Shown: positions 23,927 through 33,087, numbered from the stretch's first letter. The stretch: 64,000 nucleotides of DNA from Sulfurospirillum cavolei (GCF_001548055.1 NZ_AP014724.1:1922001-1986000), one strand, 5' to 3'. Numbers and translations: made by a program. The notes: a model not told the origin generated them from the letters alone.

Positions 23927-25227
23927 TTTATTTTCTCAAAGCTCCCAAAGAAGGCGACGTCAAAACGCGCCTTGCAAAAAGCATCGGCAACCAAGCGGCG
24001 ACTCGATGCTACACGCTTTTGTGCGAACGGCTTTTGGCACTTGAAGTCGACGAAACCGTCGATCGCTTCATCGCTTACGGCGACGCTCAACACGCCATAC
24101 CGCCGTTTGAAGGCTCTTTCGGTCTCTTTTTTCAAGAAGGCGAAGGCTTGGGAGCACGCATGCAAAACGCGTTTCGGCACTGTTTTGCACAAGGCTACGA
24201 GCGTGTCGTCTTGGTCGGAGCGGATATTCCCGACGTCGACGCATCGCTTTTAAACGAAGCCTTTGATGCACTTGCATCGCACGATGCGATTTGCTCGCCG
24301 ACGTATGACGGCGGCTATTACCTCATCGGCTTTCACGCAACGACTTTCACGCCCAAGGCATTTAAGCATATCGTCTATTCGCAAAGCGACGTTTTTGCCA
24401 AAACGCTCGATGCGCTTTTTCCTCTCGTGGTCGCTCAAGGCAAAACGCTTCACGACCTTGATACCTTGGACGACCTCAGAGCCCTTGCTTTTAAAGCCTC
24501 TTCCTCGTTTCATACCTACGCGCAAGCCCTCTTAAAAACGCTTCCGCGCATCAGCGTCGTCTTGCCCGTGTATCGCGAAGATGAGCGATTACGAAAGATC
24601 ATTGATCAAACGCGTCAGCGAGCGCAAACGGCTTCCATCGAAATCATCGTCGTCGACACCGATGAGAGAACCACCGTCGATGCCGTGGCATTGGAAAACG
24701 TTCGCATCGGATTTAGCCGACAAGGGCGTGCCGCGCAGATGAACGAAGGGCTTTTGATGGCGCAAGGAGAAACCGTGCTGTTTTTACATGCGGACACGCT
24801 GCTTCCCGACGCTTGGGATCGCTTGGTCGAAGAAACCTTACATGTCACGTGTGCGGGAGCGTTTTCATTGGCGATCGACGATGCGCATCCGTGGTTTCGT
24901 TTTATCGAAAACGCCGCCAATCTTCGCGCAAAACTGACACGCGTTCCCTACGGCGACCAAGCCCTCTTTTTCTCGACGCCGTTTCTACGCGAACAAGGCG
25001 GTTTTGCCGACATTGCGTTGATGGAAGACGTGGAAATCATGCGACGCCTCAAAAAGCAACATGTACCGATCGTCATACGAAGCGAAACGGTGTTGACCTC
25101 TTCGCGACGATGGCATCAAGAAGGCTTTGTGTACACGACGCTTCGCAACCGCATTTTAAGCTTTTTATTTTGGCTAGGCGTCTCTCCGAAGCGTTTCATC
25201 AAACGCTATCGAGCACATCGGGACTAA
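23908..25227 (+). CDS. DUF2064 (TIGR04282) - family 2 glycosyltransferase (TIGR04283) fusion
   Basis: The 439-residue protein joins two domains that are usually separate. Residues about 1-205 are DUF2064, a nucleotidyltransferase-like GT-A fold: FLKAPKEGDVKTRLAK, GADIPDVD, SPTYDGGYYLIGFH. Residues about 210-439 are a family 2 glycosyltransferase: ISVVLPVYREDERL, GRAAQMNEGL, LFLHADT, YGDQALFF, MEDVEIMRRL, SSRRWHQEG. In genome surveys these two families are found together beside a radical SAM marker first thought to be selenium-linked and later tied to arsenosugar synthesis. The likely pathway role is to activate and transfer a sugar to an acceptor made by the divergent operon. Confidence 0.85.
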   Translation: MSQNALIYFLKAPKEGDVKTRLAKSIGNQAATRCYTLLCERLLALEVDETVDRFIAYGDAQHAIPPFEGSFGLFFQEGEGLGARMQNAFRHCFAQGYERVVLVGADIPDVDASLLNEAFDALASHDAICSPTYDGGYYLIGFHATTFTPKAFKHIVYSQSDVFAKTLDALFPLVVAQGKTLHDLDTLDDLRALAFKASSSFHTYAQALLKTLPRISVVLPVYREDERLRKIIDQTRQRAQTASIEIIVVDTDERTTVDAVALENVRIGFSRQGRAAQMNEGLLMAQGETVLFLHADTLLPDAWDRLVEETLHVTCAGAFSLAIDDAHPWFRFIENAANLRAKLTRVPYGDQALFFSTPFLREQGGFADIALMEDVEIMRRLKKQHVPIVIRSETVLTSSRRWHQEGFVYTTLRNRILSFLFWLGVSPKRFIKRYRAHRD

Positions 25228-25270
25228 ATTTTGTATAATCATCTTTTTCATACCACCCTTTAGGAAAGCC

Positions 25271-25618
25271 ATGTTACACGGTATCTTGACCCTTTTGCTC
25301 TTTCAATTTGCGGGAGAGTGCATCAGCAAACTTTTTGAGCTTAAAATCCCAGGCCCCATCATCGGTATGGTTTTACTCTTGCTTTTTTTAGTGATACGCA
25401 AGGGAAGCTTTCACGCGCTTGACAATGCCGTTTTTTGGCTCTTGCGCTATTTGCCGTTGTTTATAATTCCTGCGGCGGCGGGCATCATCACACAGGTGGA
25501 GACGATTTCAAACGAACTGGTTGCCATTCTGGCTTCTTTGATTGTCGGAACATTTTTAGCCCTAGCCTTTAGTGCTAAGCTAATGGATATTCTCATTTCG
25601 AAAAAGGAAGAACGATGA
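25271..25618 (+). CDS. lrgA: CidA/LrgA family membrane protein
   Basis: The 115-residue protein has four membrane helices and the family pattern LLLFQFAGECISKLFELKIPGPIIGM near the start. CidA/LrgA proteins are holin-like and affect murein hydrolase activity or export of small metabolites such as pyruvate. It overlaps the LrgB gene by 4 bases. A short upstream gap (25228-25270) has a GGAAAG ribosome binding site. Confidence 0.85.
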   Translation: MLHGILTLLLFQFAGECISKLFELKIPGPIIGMVLLLLFLVIRKGSFHALDNAVFWLLRYLPLFIIPAAAGIITQVETISNELVAILASLIVGTFLALAFSAKLMDILISKKEER

Positions 25619-26325
25619 ATTTTGATGCGCTCATCGCATATATCACGAGTACGCCTTTAACGTGGATTATCGTCACGCTCAGTGCGTATAAAGCGGGGAT
25701 TTTGATTTATGAAAAAACGGGCAAACATGCGTTATTACAGCCTATTGTGATCGCATACGTCATTATGCTTCCCATTCTTATCGTGGCGCAAATTCCTTAC
25801 AAACAGTATTTTGAGTCGGTCAGCATTTTGCACTTTTTTCTAGGACCCGCTACGGTGGCACTTGCTCTTCCCTTATACAAAAACCTCAAACTGATTCGTG
25901 CGTACCTTTTGCCTATTTGCATCACGCTTTTTGCCGGTGGCATTTTTACCATTTTAAGTGCTGTGGGTATTTTATGGCTTTTGAGTGCTTCCAAAATTAC
26001 GATGCTCTCGATGACCACGAAGTCGGTTACCGCACCCATTACGCTGATCACCGCGCAAGACATCGGAGCCAACGCCTCTTTAGCCATCGGATTTGTCGTC
26101 ATCACAGGACTTTTGGGAGCACTCTTTGGGACGTTTGTGTTTAAGCTCTTAAAGATCAAACACGACGCCGCCAAAGGTTTCGCACTCGGACTCATCTCGC
26201 ACGCCGTAGGAACAGCTAGAGCCTTTGAGATCAGCGAAAACGCCGCCGCCTTTTCAGCCTTGGCGATGGGACTCGTGGGCGTGTTTATCGCTGTTTTCCT
26301 GCCGCTTGTGACCCAGTTTTTATAG
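25615..26325 (+). CDS. lrgB: LrgB/CidB family membrane protein
   Basis: The 236-residue integral membrane protein has the LrgB signature segments: STPLTWIIVTLSAYKAG near the N-terminus, LLSASKITMLSMTTKSVTAP in the middle and GLISHAVGTARAFEISE near the C-terminus. It partners LrgA. The stop codon is followed directly by a perfect 14-bp palindrome (GCTTACATGTAAGC, 26325-26338) and by the end of the convergent sensor gene. Confidence 0.87.
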   Translation: MNFDALIAYITSTPLTWIIVTLSAYKAGILIYEKTGKHALLQPIVIAYVIMLPILIVAQIPYKQYFESVSILHFFLGPATVALALPLYKNLKLIRAYLLPICITLFAGGIFTILSAVGILWLLSASKITMLSMTTKSVTAPITLITAQDIGANASLAIGFVVITGLLGALFGTFVFKLLKIKHDAAKGFALGLISHAVGTARAFEISENAAAFSALAMGLVGVFIAVFLPLVTQFL

Positions 26326-26338
26326 CTTACATGTAAGC
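26325..26338. repeat. 14-bp palindrome GCTTACATGTAAGC, member of a repeated word
   Basis: Perfect palindrome between convergent lrgB and the sensor gene. Its core TTACATGTAA occurs at least six times in the window, including inside genes (16363, 29496, 38767, 39348) and within a 16-bp palindrome at 60523-60538 in recN. Here it could also fold as a small terminator hairpin. Confidence 0.6.
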
Positions 26339-26345
26339 ATTAAGC

Positions 26346-27722
26346 TTACTCGCTTTTTTTGCCCTCCGTCGTGCCGTTTTCGACCATTTGGTTGAGGCTC
26401 TTTTTGAGCTTTTGAAGCATTTTATTGACGTGAATGAGGTTTTCCGCCGATTGGATCGCGATGTCTTCGGTGGCGTTGACGTTTTTATCGAATGTCTTTT
26501 TTTCGTTTTCGTCGATGCCCATACCCTCAATCGCGTCTTCGACCTCTTCGGCGATTTGTTGGAGTTGCGACACGGCGTTTTCGGCTTTTTTAAGCGCGTC
26601 TTCGCTCTCTTGCATCGCGAGGTTGACCTTTTGCACGAATTGGGAAATGTGCGTGGAAGCTTCTTGAAGCTCGTCTTCACTGTTGGAAGAGAGGTTGAGA
26701 TGGTGTTTCGTGACGATGTTAACGTCGCCTTGCGCCAACTCTTTGGCTTTTTGCACAAAACCTTCCAGATGCTCGATGACCTCTTTGGTCATCACGAACG
26801 CATAGAGGATAATCACCAAACCGATCAACAAGCCGATGTATTGGAACTTTAAGAAAAGATCGTTTTTATGTTCGCTATGGTCGGTATAGAGCCATACCGC
26901 CTCGTCCATTGCATTTAAAAGCTGAATATTTTTTTCGTAGATATACGCAAGGTGTCGGTTGATCTGCGTCTCTTTTTCGATCAAACGTTCCAGAAAAACA
27001 ACATACTCTTCCCAATACGCGTTCGTCTCTTTCACGACTCCGTAGACTTTCGGATCGTTTTGTACGGCGGGATCGTTCAAAAAGCCCTTAATCGTCTTAT
27101 CGTACAAGGCTTTGGCGTCGGCGTAAATAACCAAGTCTTGCGCGTTTGCCATTCGCAAATAGCGATTAACGTACAGTCCCATACGTTGAGAGAGCATACG
27201 TTGACGACCCGAAAGATCGATATGCACGTTACTCAAATTGGCACCGACCATACGTTGCACGACCGCATCGGAGAGGAACAAAAGCTTTTCGATGCGCGGC
27301 GTTAAAACTTCGGTATCCAAACGAATCGACTCGATGCCGCTTTTCAAGGCTTCGACTTCTTGTTTAAAAGGCTTCCAATACGCCATAACCTCTTCGAGTT
27401 TGGCTTGGATTTTTTCGTTTTGCGGCGCGTAAATGCCTTTGGCATCGTTGCCGTAAAGCAGATCGTTCAGGCTGCTTTCAAAAAGCCCGACCGCGGTGTT
27501 GAGTTCACGAAAATCGTTCCCCTGACGATGCACGATAAAGAAGACTTCTTTGCTCATTTTTTGCGAAAGCATACGCTGTTTGCCGGCGATATTGATGATA
27601 TAAGCGTCTTTTTTGCTCATCTGATTCATCATCACGGTTAACGAGATGATGGCAATAATAACGAACGAAAGCAGCCCTCCGGCGAGCTTCATTTTGGTAC
27701 TGATGGTTTTAGGTGTCATCAT
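26346..27722 (-). CDS. PilJ/NarX-type sensor protein without output domain
   Basis: The 458-residue protein has an N-terminal membrane helix (about 12-32), a periplasmic region with two PilJ/NIT-type boxes (INIAGKQRMLSQKMSKE near 43-59 and DLSGRQRMLSQRMGLY near 168-183), a second membrane helix (about 290-312), a HAMP-like linker and a long coiled coil. In NarX/NarQ and PilJ such boxes line the ligand pocket. No kinase, GGDEF or chemotaxis signalling domain follows; the protein ends with a helical tail. It is followed by a Crp/Fnr gene and the nrf operon, so a nitrate/nitrite-related role is likely by context. Confidence 0.75.
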   Translation of the reverse strand: MMTPKTISTKMKLAGGLLSFVIIAIISLTVMMNQMSKKDAYIINIAGKQRMLSQKMSKEVFFIVHRQGNDFRELNTAVGLFESSLNDLLYGNDAKGIYAPQNEKIQAKLEEVMAYWKPFKQEVEALKSGIESIRLDTEVLTPRIEKLLFLSDAVVQRMVGANLSNVHIDLSGRQRMLSQRMGLYVNRYLRMANAQDLVIYADAKALYDKTIKGFLNDPAVQNDPKVYGVVKETNAYWEEYVVFLERLIEKETQINRHLAYIYEKNIQLLNAMDEAVWLYTDHSEHKNDLFLKFQYIGLLIGLVIILYAFVMTKEVIEHLEGFVQKAKELAQGDVNIVTKHHLNLSSNSEDELQEASTHISQFVQKVNLAMQESEDALKKAENAVSQLQQIAEEVEDAIEGMGIDENEKKTFDKNVNATEDIAIQSAENLIHVNKMLQKLKKSLNQMVENGTTEGKKSE

Positions 27723-27730
27723 CGTTTTGC

Positions 27731-28396
27731 CTATTCGTAAATGTCTTTAAGTTCTTGCGTGTTCAAAATCACGACGTTGTTTTTGTCGATTTCGATCACA
27801 CCGTTACGCGTTAGTTTGTTTAAAATGCGTGAAAGCGTTTCGGGTTGAATGTGCAACATGTAAGCGATTTCATGCTTTTTGAGGGCATTAAAAGTTTCTA
27901 GATCGTTGATCAACATGTGCGCGACTTTCGCCGTTCCGTCAAACACGACGTCGCGGCTAATAATACACTGCATTTGCTGAATCATCTTAAAGGACTCTTC
28001 GAGGATTTTGGTCATAAGGCGATGGTTCGTGTAGATCATCTCGCGAAACGGCGCGCTTTGAATGCTCAAAACCGTGCTGTTTTCTAAAAATTCGGCATTG
28101 GCGTAACAACTGATAAAAAAGCTATCGATGAGTTTTGAGACGTTGAAAATCAACGATTTTGAGAAAAGTTTGTACAAGAAAATCTCGTTTTCGAAACGAT
28201 CGACTTTGTAAAATTTAACCGACCCGTCGATAATATAATACACCGCGTCTTTACTGTCTTTCTCGTAAAAAAGAACGTCGCCTTTTTGGTACTGCTTGAC
28301 CCCGCTAAAATGCGCGATTTTTTCGATGTCGCCCTCTTCGAGCGACTGAAAAATCGGCAAATGAGCGATTAAGGCGGCATGTTCGGTTAATGCCAT
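27731..28396 (-). CDS. Crp/Fnr family transcriptional regulator (nrf-linked, copy 1)
   Basis: The 221-residue protein has an N-terminal cyclic-nucleotide-type beta barrel and a C-terminal helix-turn-helix (HEIAYMLHIQPETLSRILNKLTRNGVIEI, about 178-206). It has no N-terminal cysteine cluster, so it is not an oxygen-sensing FNR. Wolinella uses related Nss regulators to control nitrate and nitrite respiration genes; this role is inferred from position between the NIT-type sensor and nrfJ. It lies 9 bases upstream of the sensor gene in transcription order. Confidence 0.85.
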   Translation of the reverse strand: MALTEHAALIAHLPIFQSLEEGDIEKIAHFSGVKQYQKGDVLFYEKDSKDAVYYIIDGSVKFYKVDRFENEIFLYKLFSKSLIFNVSKLIDSFFISCYANAEFLENSTVLSIQSAPFREMIYTNHRLMTKILEESFKMIQQMQCIISRDVVFDGTAKVAHMLINDLETFNALKKHEIAYMLHIQPETLSRILNKLTRNGVIEIDKNNVVILNTQELKDIYE

Positions 28397-28413
28397 CTGC
28401 GACTCTTTGGGTG

Positions 28414-29064
28414 TTATTTTGTAAACGTTGCGTTTTCAACGATTATCTTATAAATATACCCCGAACCGAAATTTTTGTCAACGGCAACCATACCCGTCGC
28501 GGTCACGATATCACCGACTTTGGGCAATTCTTGAGACGTAAAAACGATGCGTCCGACTTCACGGTTCTCGCCCGTACCGTCTTGGATGTGAATCCAGTTG
28601 CGTCCTAAAATCGCGGAAGAGGCTTTGACGACTTTGCCACGAATCGTAACGCTTTTACCGCTCAATTGCGTTCGTTGTTCCCACGCCTCTTTCACGCTGA
28701 GCGTACCGTTTTGCCGATAAGGCGATACTTCGACGTACGCGTTGATCAACGCAAGATTTCCCGCTTCTTGAACGTGGGTGCGGTATTGAAGATTGGAAGC
28801 GAAGACCAACTCGTCAAACGTGCGACCCAACGCCTTACTTTCAAAATTTTTAGCCTTCATCTCCTCTTGGAAACGGACTTCCGTACCTTTATCGAGCGAA
28901 ACGCCCTCAACCGCGATCCAATACCGTTTTTTCGTATCGTCGATCTGCAAGTAGGTGTAACCGCCGCCTTGCATCACGTCGACGACGACGCCTTCGTAAA
29001 TATCGCCCGCGTGGAGTCCGACGCAACAGGCAAGTGCGACTAAAATGCTATACAGTAGTTTCAT
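28414..29064 (-). CDS. nrfJ: NrfJ-like OB-fold periplasmic protein
   Basis: The 216-residue protein starts with a signal peptide (MKLLYSILVALACCVGLHA) and contains two similar parts with an OB-fold look: VVVDVMQGGGYTYLQIDDTKKRYW and VTIRGKVVKASSAILGRNW followed by IHIQDGTG. It occupies the nrfJ position of the Wolinella nrfHAIJ operon. Its function is not settled in any organism I know; a periplasmic helper is likely. It overlaps nrfI by 17 bases. Confidence 0.78.
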   Translation of the reverse strand: MKLLYSILVALACCVGLHAGDIYEGVVVDVMQGGGYTYLQIDDTKKRYWIAVEGVSLDKGTEVRFQEEMKAKNFESKALGRTFDELVFASNLQYRTHVQEAGNLALINAYVEVSPYRQNGTLSVKEAWEQRTQLSGKSVTIRGKVVKASSAILGRNWIHIQDGTGENREVGRIVFTSQELPKVGDIVTATGMVAVDKNFGSGYIYKIIVENATFTK

Positions 29065-31441
29065 GATTTTCCTTTAAAGTTTTATGAGGATACGATGCGA
29101 CGATCAAGGCTAGCGTTCCCGCAAGGCAGGCGTACACCCAAAGAGGTACGGGAACCGGATCGCCCGAAGCGTACGAATGTTTGCCCGCCAAATAAAAATT
29201 GACGCCGAAATACGTCATCACGATCGAGCTAAATCCCAAAAGCGATAAAACGGCGAAGAGATACGGCGAGTAGAGCTTGGGAAGCAGCCTGACATGTAAG
29301 ATGATCGTATAGACGATAATCGAAATATACGCCCACGTCTCTTTAGGGTCCCAACCCCAATACCGACCCCACGATTCGTTCGCCCATACGCCTCCTAAGA
29401 AATTGCCGATAACCAAAAGGCTCAACCCGATAATCAAGGTAATTTCGTTGATCAGCGTGAGGTGTTTGATATGGCGAACGATCGATTCGGAAGGCTTACA
29501 TGTAAAGAGAATAAGCGTGAAAAAACCCAGCGCGCATCCCAAAGCCAAAAAGCCGTAACTAGCGGTAATAATCGACACGTGAACGGAGAGCCAAAAGGAT
29601 TTTAGCACCGGAACCAAGTTCGTAATTTCCGGATCGATGTGCCCCAAATGCGCCGTAAACATAAAAATCGCCGCCATCATTACCGATCCGGCAAGCGCGA
29701 ACATAAAGCGGCGCAAAAAGAGCATGCAAAACAGCAGACACGACCACGCGATGTAAACGATGGATTCGTACGTATCGCTAAAGGGCGCGTGCGCACTGAC
29801 GTACCAGCGCAACGCCAAGCCGAGCGTATGCAAGACAAAGAGCGCGACAACGACGCCAAAAAGCACGCAATCAAACCGACATGTAAAAAACTTCGGCGCA
29901 AAAACGCGACCGAACGCAACGCATAACAACAAACATCCCACCGCCATATACGCAAGCGTTAAACGCTCGAAAAGCATCAGTTTATTGTAAAAAATTTCCA
30001 CGTTGATGTGCGTCTTTGAGGGCATAACGTCCGCGCCGTATCGGTTTTGAAACCGTGTAAACGTGTCGACATGTAAAAGAGCTTTGTCGTAATCGCGCGC
30101 AAACAACGCTTCGATAAAGGCGGTCGAACTCTCCTGCAAAGCCTGTGATTCTTCGACGTTAATTTGCGCAAACATCTGCTCAAAAGCAACCCACGTACGG
30201 TGTGCGTCGTTTGGAATCGGGAAAATCTTAAACAAAACGCCTTGGTAAAGCATAAAAGCGATGCTCAAACGCTCGTCCGTTTTAATCAAATCGTTCTCGT
30301 AAACGCCCCGATGCGAAGGTTTCATCTCCAACGCTTTTTGAAGTTCGGTTTCGAGTTTGTAGCGGTATCCGTCAAAAAAATCGTCAAAAGACGCCAGTTT
30401 TTGATCGCTCGCAATCCCGATCAAGGCACGAAGCTTAGGCGTTTTCGTTTGAATCATCGCCTGTTTTTTCCATAAACTCGGATGCGAGAGCATGCCTAAC
30501 GAAATTTGCGTCGGGCTCATACCCTCAAGCGTACTTTTACCGCTTAGTTTGTAGAGCACTTCTTGCGCCAAAGTATCAAACGGTTTCATACGTCCCATGC
30601 GCGACTGCACGACGACTTTCCCAAAAGCGTTCGCGACCTCAAGGCTCTTTTCGCGATGCTCGTTCAAATAGTTTTGCACGTAGTCGCTTTGCGAAAAAAG
30701 CGGTATTTGAGTGCTTATGAGCAGCAAAACGAGGCTTAACATACTTTTTTGGGCTTGCGCGATGAGGATTCTAAAACGCGATTTGGGATCGAACAGATTT
30801 AACATCAAACCCAAAAACAACAAAGCGTATCCGACGTACGTCACTTCCGTGCCGGGGTCTTTGGTCACCGAAAGGATCGTTCCTTTTTCGTCGGGATCGT
30901 AAAAAGTTTGAAAAAATTTGTAGCCTTTATAGACCAACGTGCGGTTCATCGCAATCGTATCGTCGAAACGTCGATCGCCGTCGATTACCGTGACGTTGCT
31001 CTCATACGACGAAGGTGCAGAGCTTCCGTAGTAACGTTCCAAAACGAAATCGTTGAGTTTTAAAGCAAAGGGCAGTTTGATGATGTCGCTTTTTTCATTC
31101 GAGACGATAAAATCGACCGTGGCGTTTTCACGAATTTTCATCACCCCTTCAACACCGAAATAACGCGTCAATCCCGCACCGAGCGCAATCACGATCAACG
31201 CAACGTGAAAGATAAATTTGGCACGATGCAAAAGGTACATTCTCGTACGCGCTAAGACCAGCGCGAGGTTTAAACACGTCGCGGCCAGCAATGCTTCGTA
31301 CCACCACGTATTGTAGACGTACATGCGTGCGCTTGCCGTACCGAAATCATTTTCGATAAACGTCGCCGCCGCCGCTCCCAACGCAAGAAAGCTTAAAAGA
31401 AAAAGCATGGTTTTGTACGAGCCTAATATCTTCATCAACAC
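29048..31441 (-). CDS. nrfI: NrfI, fused CcsBA-type cytochrome c synthase
   Basis: The 797-residue membrane protein joins a ResB/CcsB-like N-terminal half to a CcsA half. The CcsA tryptophan-rich motif WGRYWGWDPKETW is near residue 698 and lies between histidines used in haem handling. In Wolinella, NrfI is the dedicated enzyme that attaches haem to the CX2CK site of NrfA. The NrfA encoded just upstream has that site (CWTCK), which supports the assignment. It is the third gene of the operon, separated from nrfA by 95 bases with a hairpin. Confidence 0.9.
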   Translation of the reverse strand: MLMKILGSYKTMLFLLSFLALGAAAATFIENDFGTASARMYVYNTWWYEALLAATCLNLALVLARTRMYLLHRAKFIFHVALIVIALGAGLTRYFGVEGVMKIRENATVDFIVSNEKSDIIKLPFALKLNDFVLERYYGSSAPSSYESNVTVIDGDRRFDDTIAMNRTLVYKGYKFFQTFYDPDEKGTILSVTKDPGTEVTYVGYALLFLGLMLNLFDPKSRFRILIAQAQKSMLSLVLLLISTQIPLFSQSDYVQNYLNEHREKSLEVANAFGKVVVQSRMGRMKPFDTLAQEVLYKLSGKSTLEGMSPTQISLGMLSHPSLWKKQAMIQTKTPKLRALIGIASDQKLASFDDFFDGYRYKLETELQKALEMKPSHRGVYENDLIKTDERLSIAFMLYQGVLFKIFPIPNDAHRTWVAFEQMFAQINVEESQALQESSTAFIEALFARDYDKALLHVDTFTRFQNRYGADVMPSKTHINVEIFYNKLMLFERLTLAYMAVGCLLLCVAFGRVFAPKFFTCRFDCVLFGVVVALFVLHTLGLALRWYVSAHAPFSDTYESIVYIAWSCLLFCMLFLRRFMFALAGSVMMAAIFMFTAHLGHIDPEITNLVPVLKSFWLSVHVSIITASYGFLALGCALGFFTLILFTCKPSESIVRHIKHLTLINEITLIIGLSLLVIGNFLGGVWANESWGRYWGWDPKETWAYISIIVYTIILHVRLLPKLYSPYLFAVLSLLGFSSIVMTYFGVNFYLAGKHSYASGDPVPVPLWVYACLAGTLALIVASYPHKTLKENHETTV

Positions 31442-31504
31442 GGATTTGCCTTTATGTGATACGAAAATAGCTTCGACGTAAGTGGCTTTAGTATAACATA
31501 AAAG

Positions 31505-31528
31505 ACGAAAGGGAAAACTCCCCTTCGT
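31505..31528 (-). terminator. Hairpin between nrfA and nrfI
   Basis: On the minus strand ACGAAGGGG and CCCTTTCGT pair at 8 of 9 positions around a 6-base loop, followed by CTTTTATG. It may act as a partial terminator, allowing abundant NrfHA and a lower level of the synthase NrfI. Confidence 0.5.
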
Positions 31529-31536
31529 TTAGTAGA

Positions 31537-33087
31537 TTACTTTTTATTCCAAGAAGATTTACCGTTATCGATCGTATCGGCATCTTTGTAAAGCTCAGGG
31601 TTGGCTCTACCTTTGGCTTTCGCCTCTTTTTTCCACTCTTGTTCCAACGTTTGTTTAAACTTCATTTTTTCGGCTGAAAGTGCCGCCATATCGACTTTGG
31701 CTAAAGATTGCGCTTTGGCTTTGGTATCGAAATCCGGAGCGATATAGTCCATCACGCCGTGTTTAGCAAGTACGCCGACCAATTTGATACGCGCTTTTTG
31801 AGCATCGTCGCTACCTGCGGCAAGTAAACGTAAGGTCTCTTCGGGAGCGTGGAAGAAGTTTCCGTGACCCGCGATCGCCATATCGACTTTAAATTGACCG
31901 TGGCGAATGAGTTTACGAATCTCTTTAAGCTCGTCGTCATTAGCACCCGCTTCGATCGCTTTTGCCGTTTCAAGGTGTGCTTTTCCTAAATTGTCCAAGG
32001 CGACTTTATTGAGGAACTCTTTACGCTCGTATTTTTGATGAACGATGCCTTTAAGTTTCTCTTCGCTCTCTCTGTGGCAGTTCATACATGTACGATCCAT
32101 CGCTTTAAGCGGGTTCATCAAGACTTGGTGATCGGAGTATTTAACCGCACCTTCTTGCGTATAAGGCATATGACAGTCTGCACATGAAACGCCTTTTTGT
32201 CCGTGAATTCCGGTTTTCCAAAACTCGAAATCGGGGTGTTGCGCTTTGAGCATCGGTGTTTTAGAAAGGGTGTTCGTCCAGTCGGAGAAGCCGATTTTGT
32301 CGTAGTATTCGATCATCCCTTCAACGCCGGCATTTCCCTCTTTACCGATACCGTTATGCCATGGATAAGTCACGACCATCGCCGTTTTTGCTTCACCTTT
32401 AGCATCTTTCCAATCTGTTTTTTGGAAGTAATACTCTACGTGGCATTGCGCACAGACTAAAGAGCGTTTTTCTTGGTGGGTAGACTCTTCAAACGTTTTC
32501 AAACCTGCCGCTTGTAAACCGCGGTTAAGTTGAGGAACGCTGGCGCGAAGCTGAGCCGTTTTGTCGTCGTGGCAGTTGGCACAACCAATCGTGTTGACGA
32601 TTTGTGAACCGTATTTTGCCCATTTACCCGTAAAGAACTCCAATTCGCCGTCTTCTTCGATCAAACGAGGAACATCCGGAGATTTACATGTCCAACAAGC
32701 CGTCGGAAGCGGTCCCGTTTTAGCATCGACGGGAGCTCCCGTACGAAGGCCGTTAACGTTATCTTGTACCGCATAGTAGTGTCCGCGAGGAGAGTTGTAA
32801 TCTTTTGAAAATGCATAACCTGCCCAAATAACGCTAAGGGCCGGATCTTTTTCCAACATGTCGGTAAACGTGTCGTATTCTTTGGTTTTTTTCCAAGAGT
32901 CAAACTGACGTGGATAGTATTTTGCCCACTCTTCGCTCTTATTTTTACCTTCGATGCCTGCTTCACTCGGTGCTTTGGCAAGTTCGACTCTTTGCTTCTC
33001 TTTTTCCGTTATATTGCCGGCAAGTAGTGCCATCGCCCCGATAGCGACAAGTGAGCCAACAAGTAACACTTTGAACTTCATCATCAT
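31537..33087 (-). CDS. nrfA: NrfA, pentahaem ammonia-forming cytochrome c nitrite reductase
   Basis: The 516-residue periplasmic protein has five haem-binding motifs: CWTCK (active-site haem with lysine ligand), CANCH, CAQCH, CADCH and CMNCH. A signal peptide (KFKVLLVGSLVAIGAMALLAG) leads it. It reduces nitrite to ammonium with six electrons supplied by NrfH. Three successive ATG codons open the frame after AAGGAG; the third (33081) has the best spacing, so the true start may be 2 codons later. It follows nrfH after a 117-base spacer holding a repeat. Confidence 0.96.
   Translation of the reverse strand: MMMKFKVLLVGSLVAIGAMALLAGNITEKEKQRVELAKAPSEAGIEGKNKSEEWAKYYPRQFDSWKKTKEYDTFTDMLEKDPALSVIWAGYAFSKDYNSPRGHYYAVQDNVNGLRTGAPVDAKTGPLPTACWTCKSPDVPRLIEEDGELEFFTGKWAKYGSQIVNTIGCANCHDDKTAQLRASVPQLNRGLQAAGLKTFEESTHQEKRSLVCAQCHVEYYFQKTDWKDAKGEAKTAMVVTYPWHNGIGKEGNAGVEGMIEYYDKIGFSDWTNTLSKTPMLKAQHPDFEFWKTGIHGQKGVSCADCHMPYTQEGAVKYSDHQVLMNPLKAMDRTCMNCHRESEEKLKGIVHQKYERKEFLNKVALDNLGKAHLETAKAIEAGANDDELKEIRKLIRHGQFKVDMAIAGHGNFFHAPEETLRLLAAGSDDAQKARIKLVGVLAKHGVMDYIAPDFDTKAKAQSLAKVDMAALSAEKMKFKQTLEQEWKKEAKAKGRANPELYKDADTIDNGKSSWNKK

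Noticed and set aside
26327-26758. Lysine/serine-rich 143-codon frame overlapping the sensor gene on the same strand
   Set aside because: Low-complexity out-of-frame reading of the coiled-coil coding region; the sensor frame is much longer and has conserved boxes.
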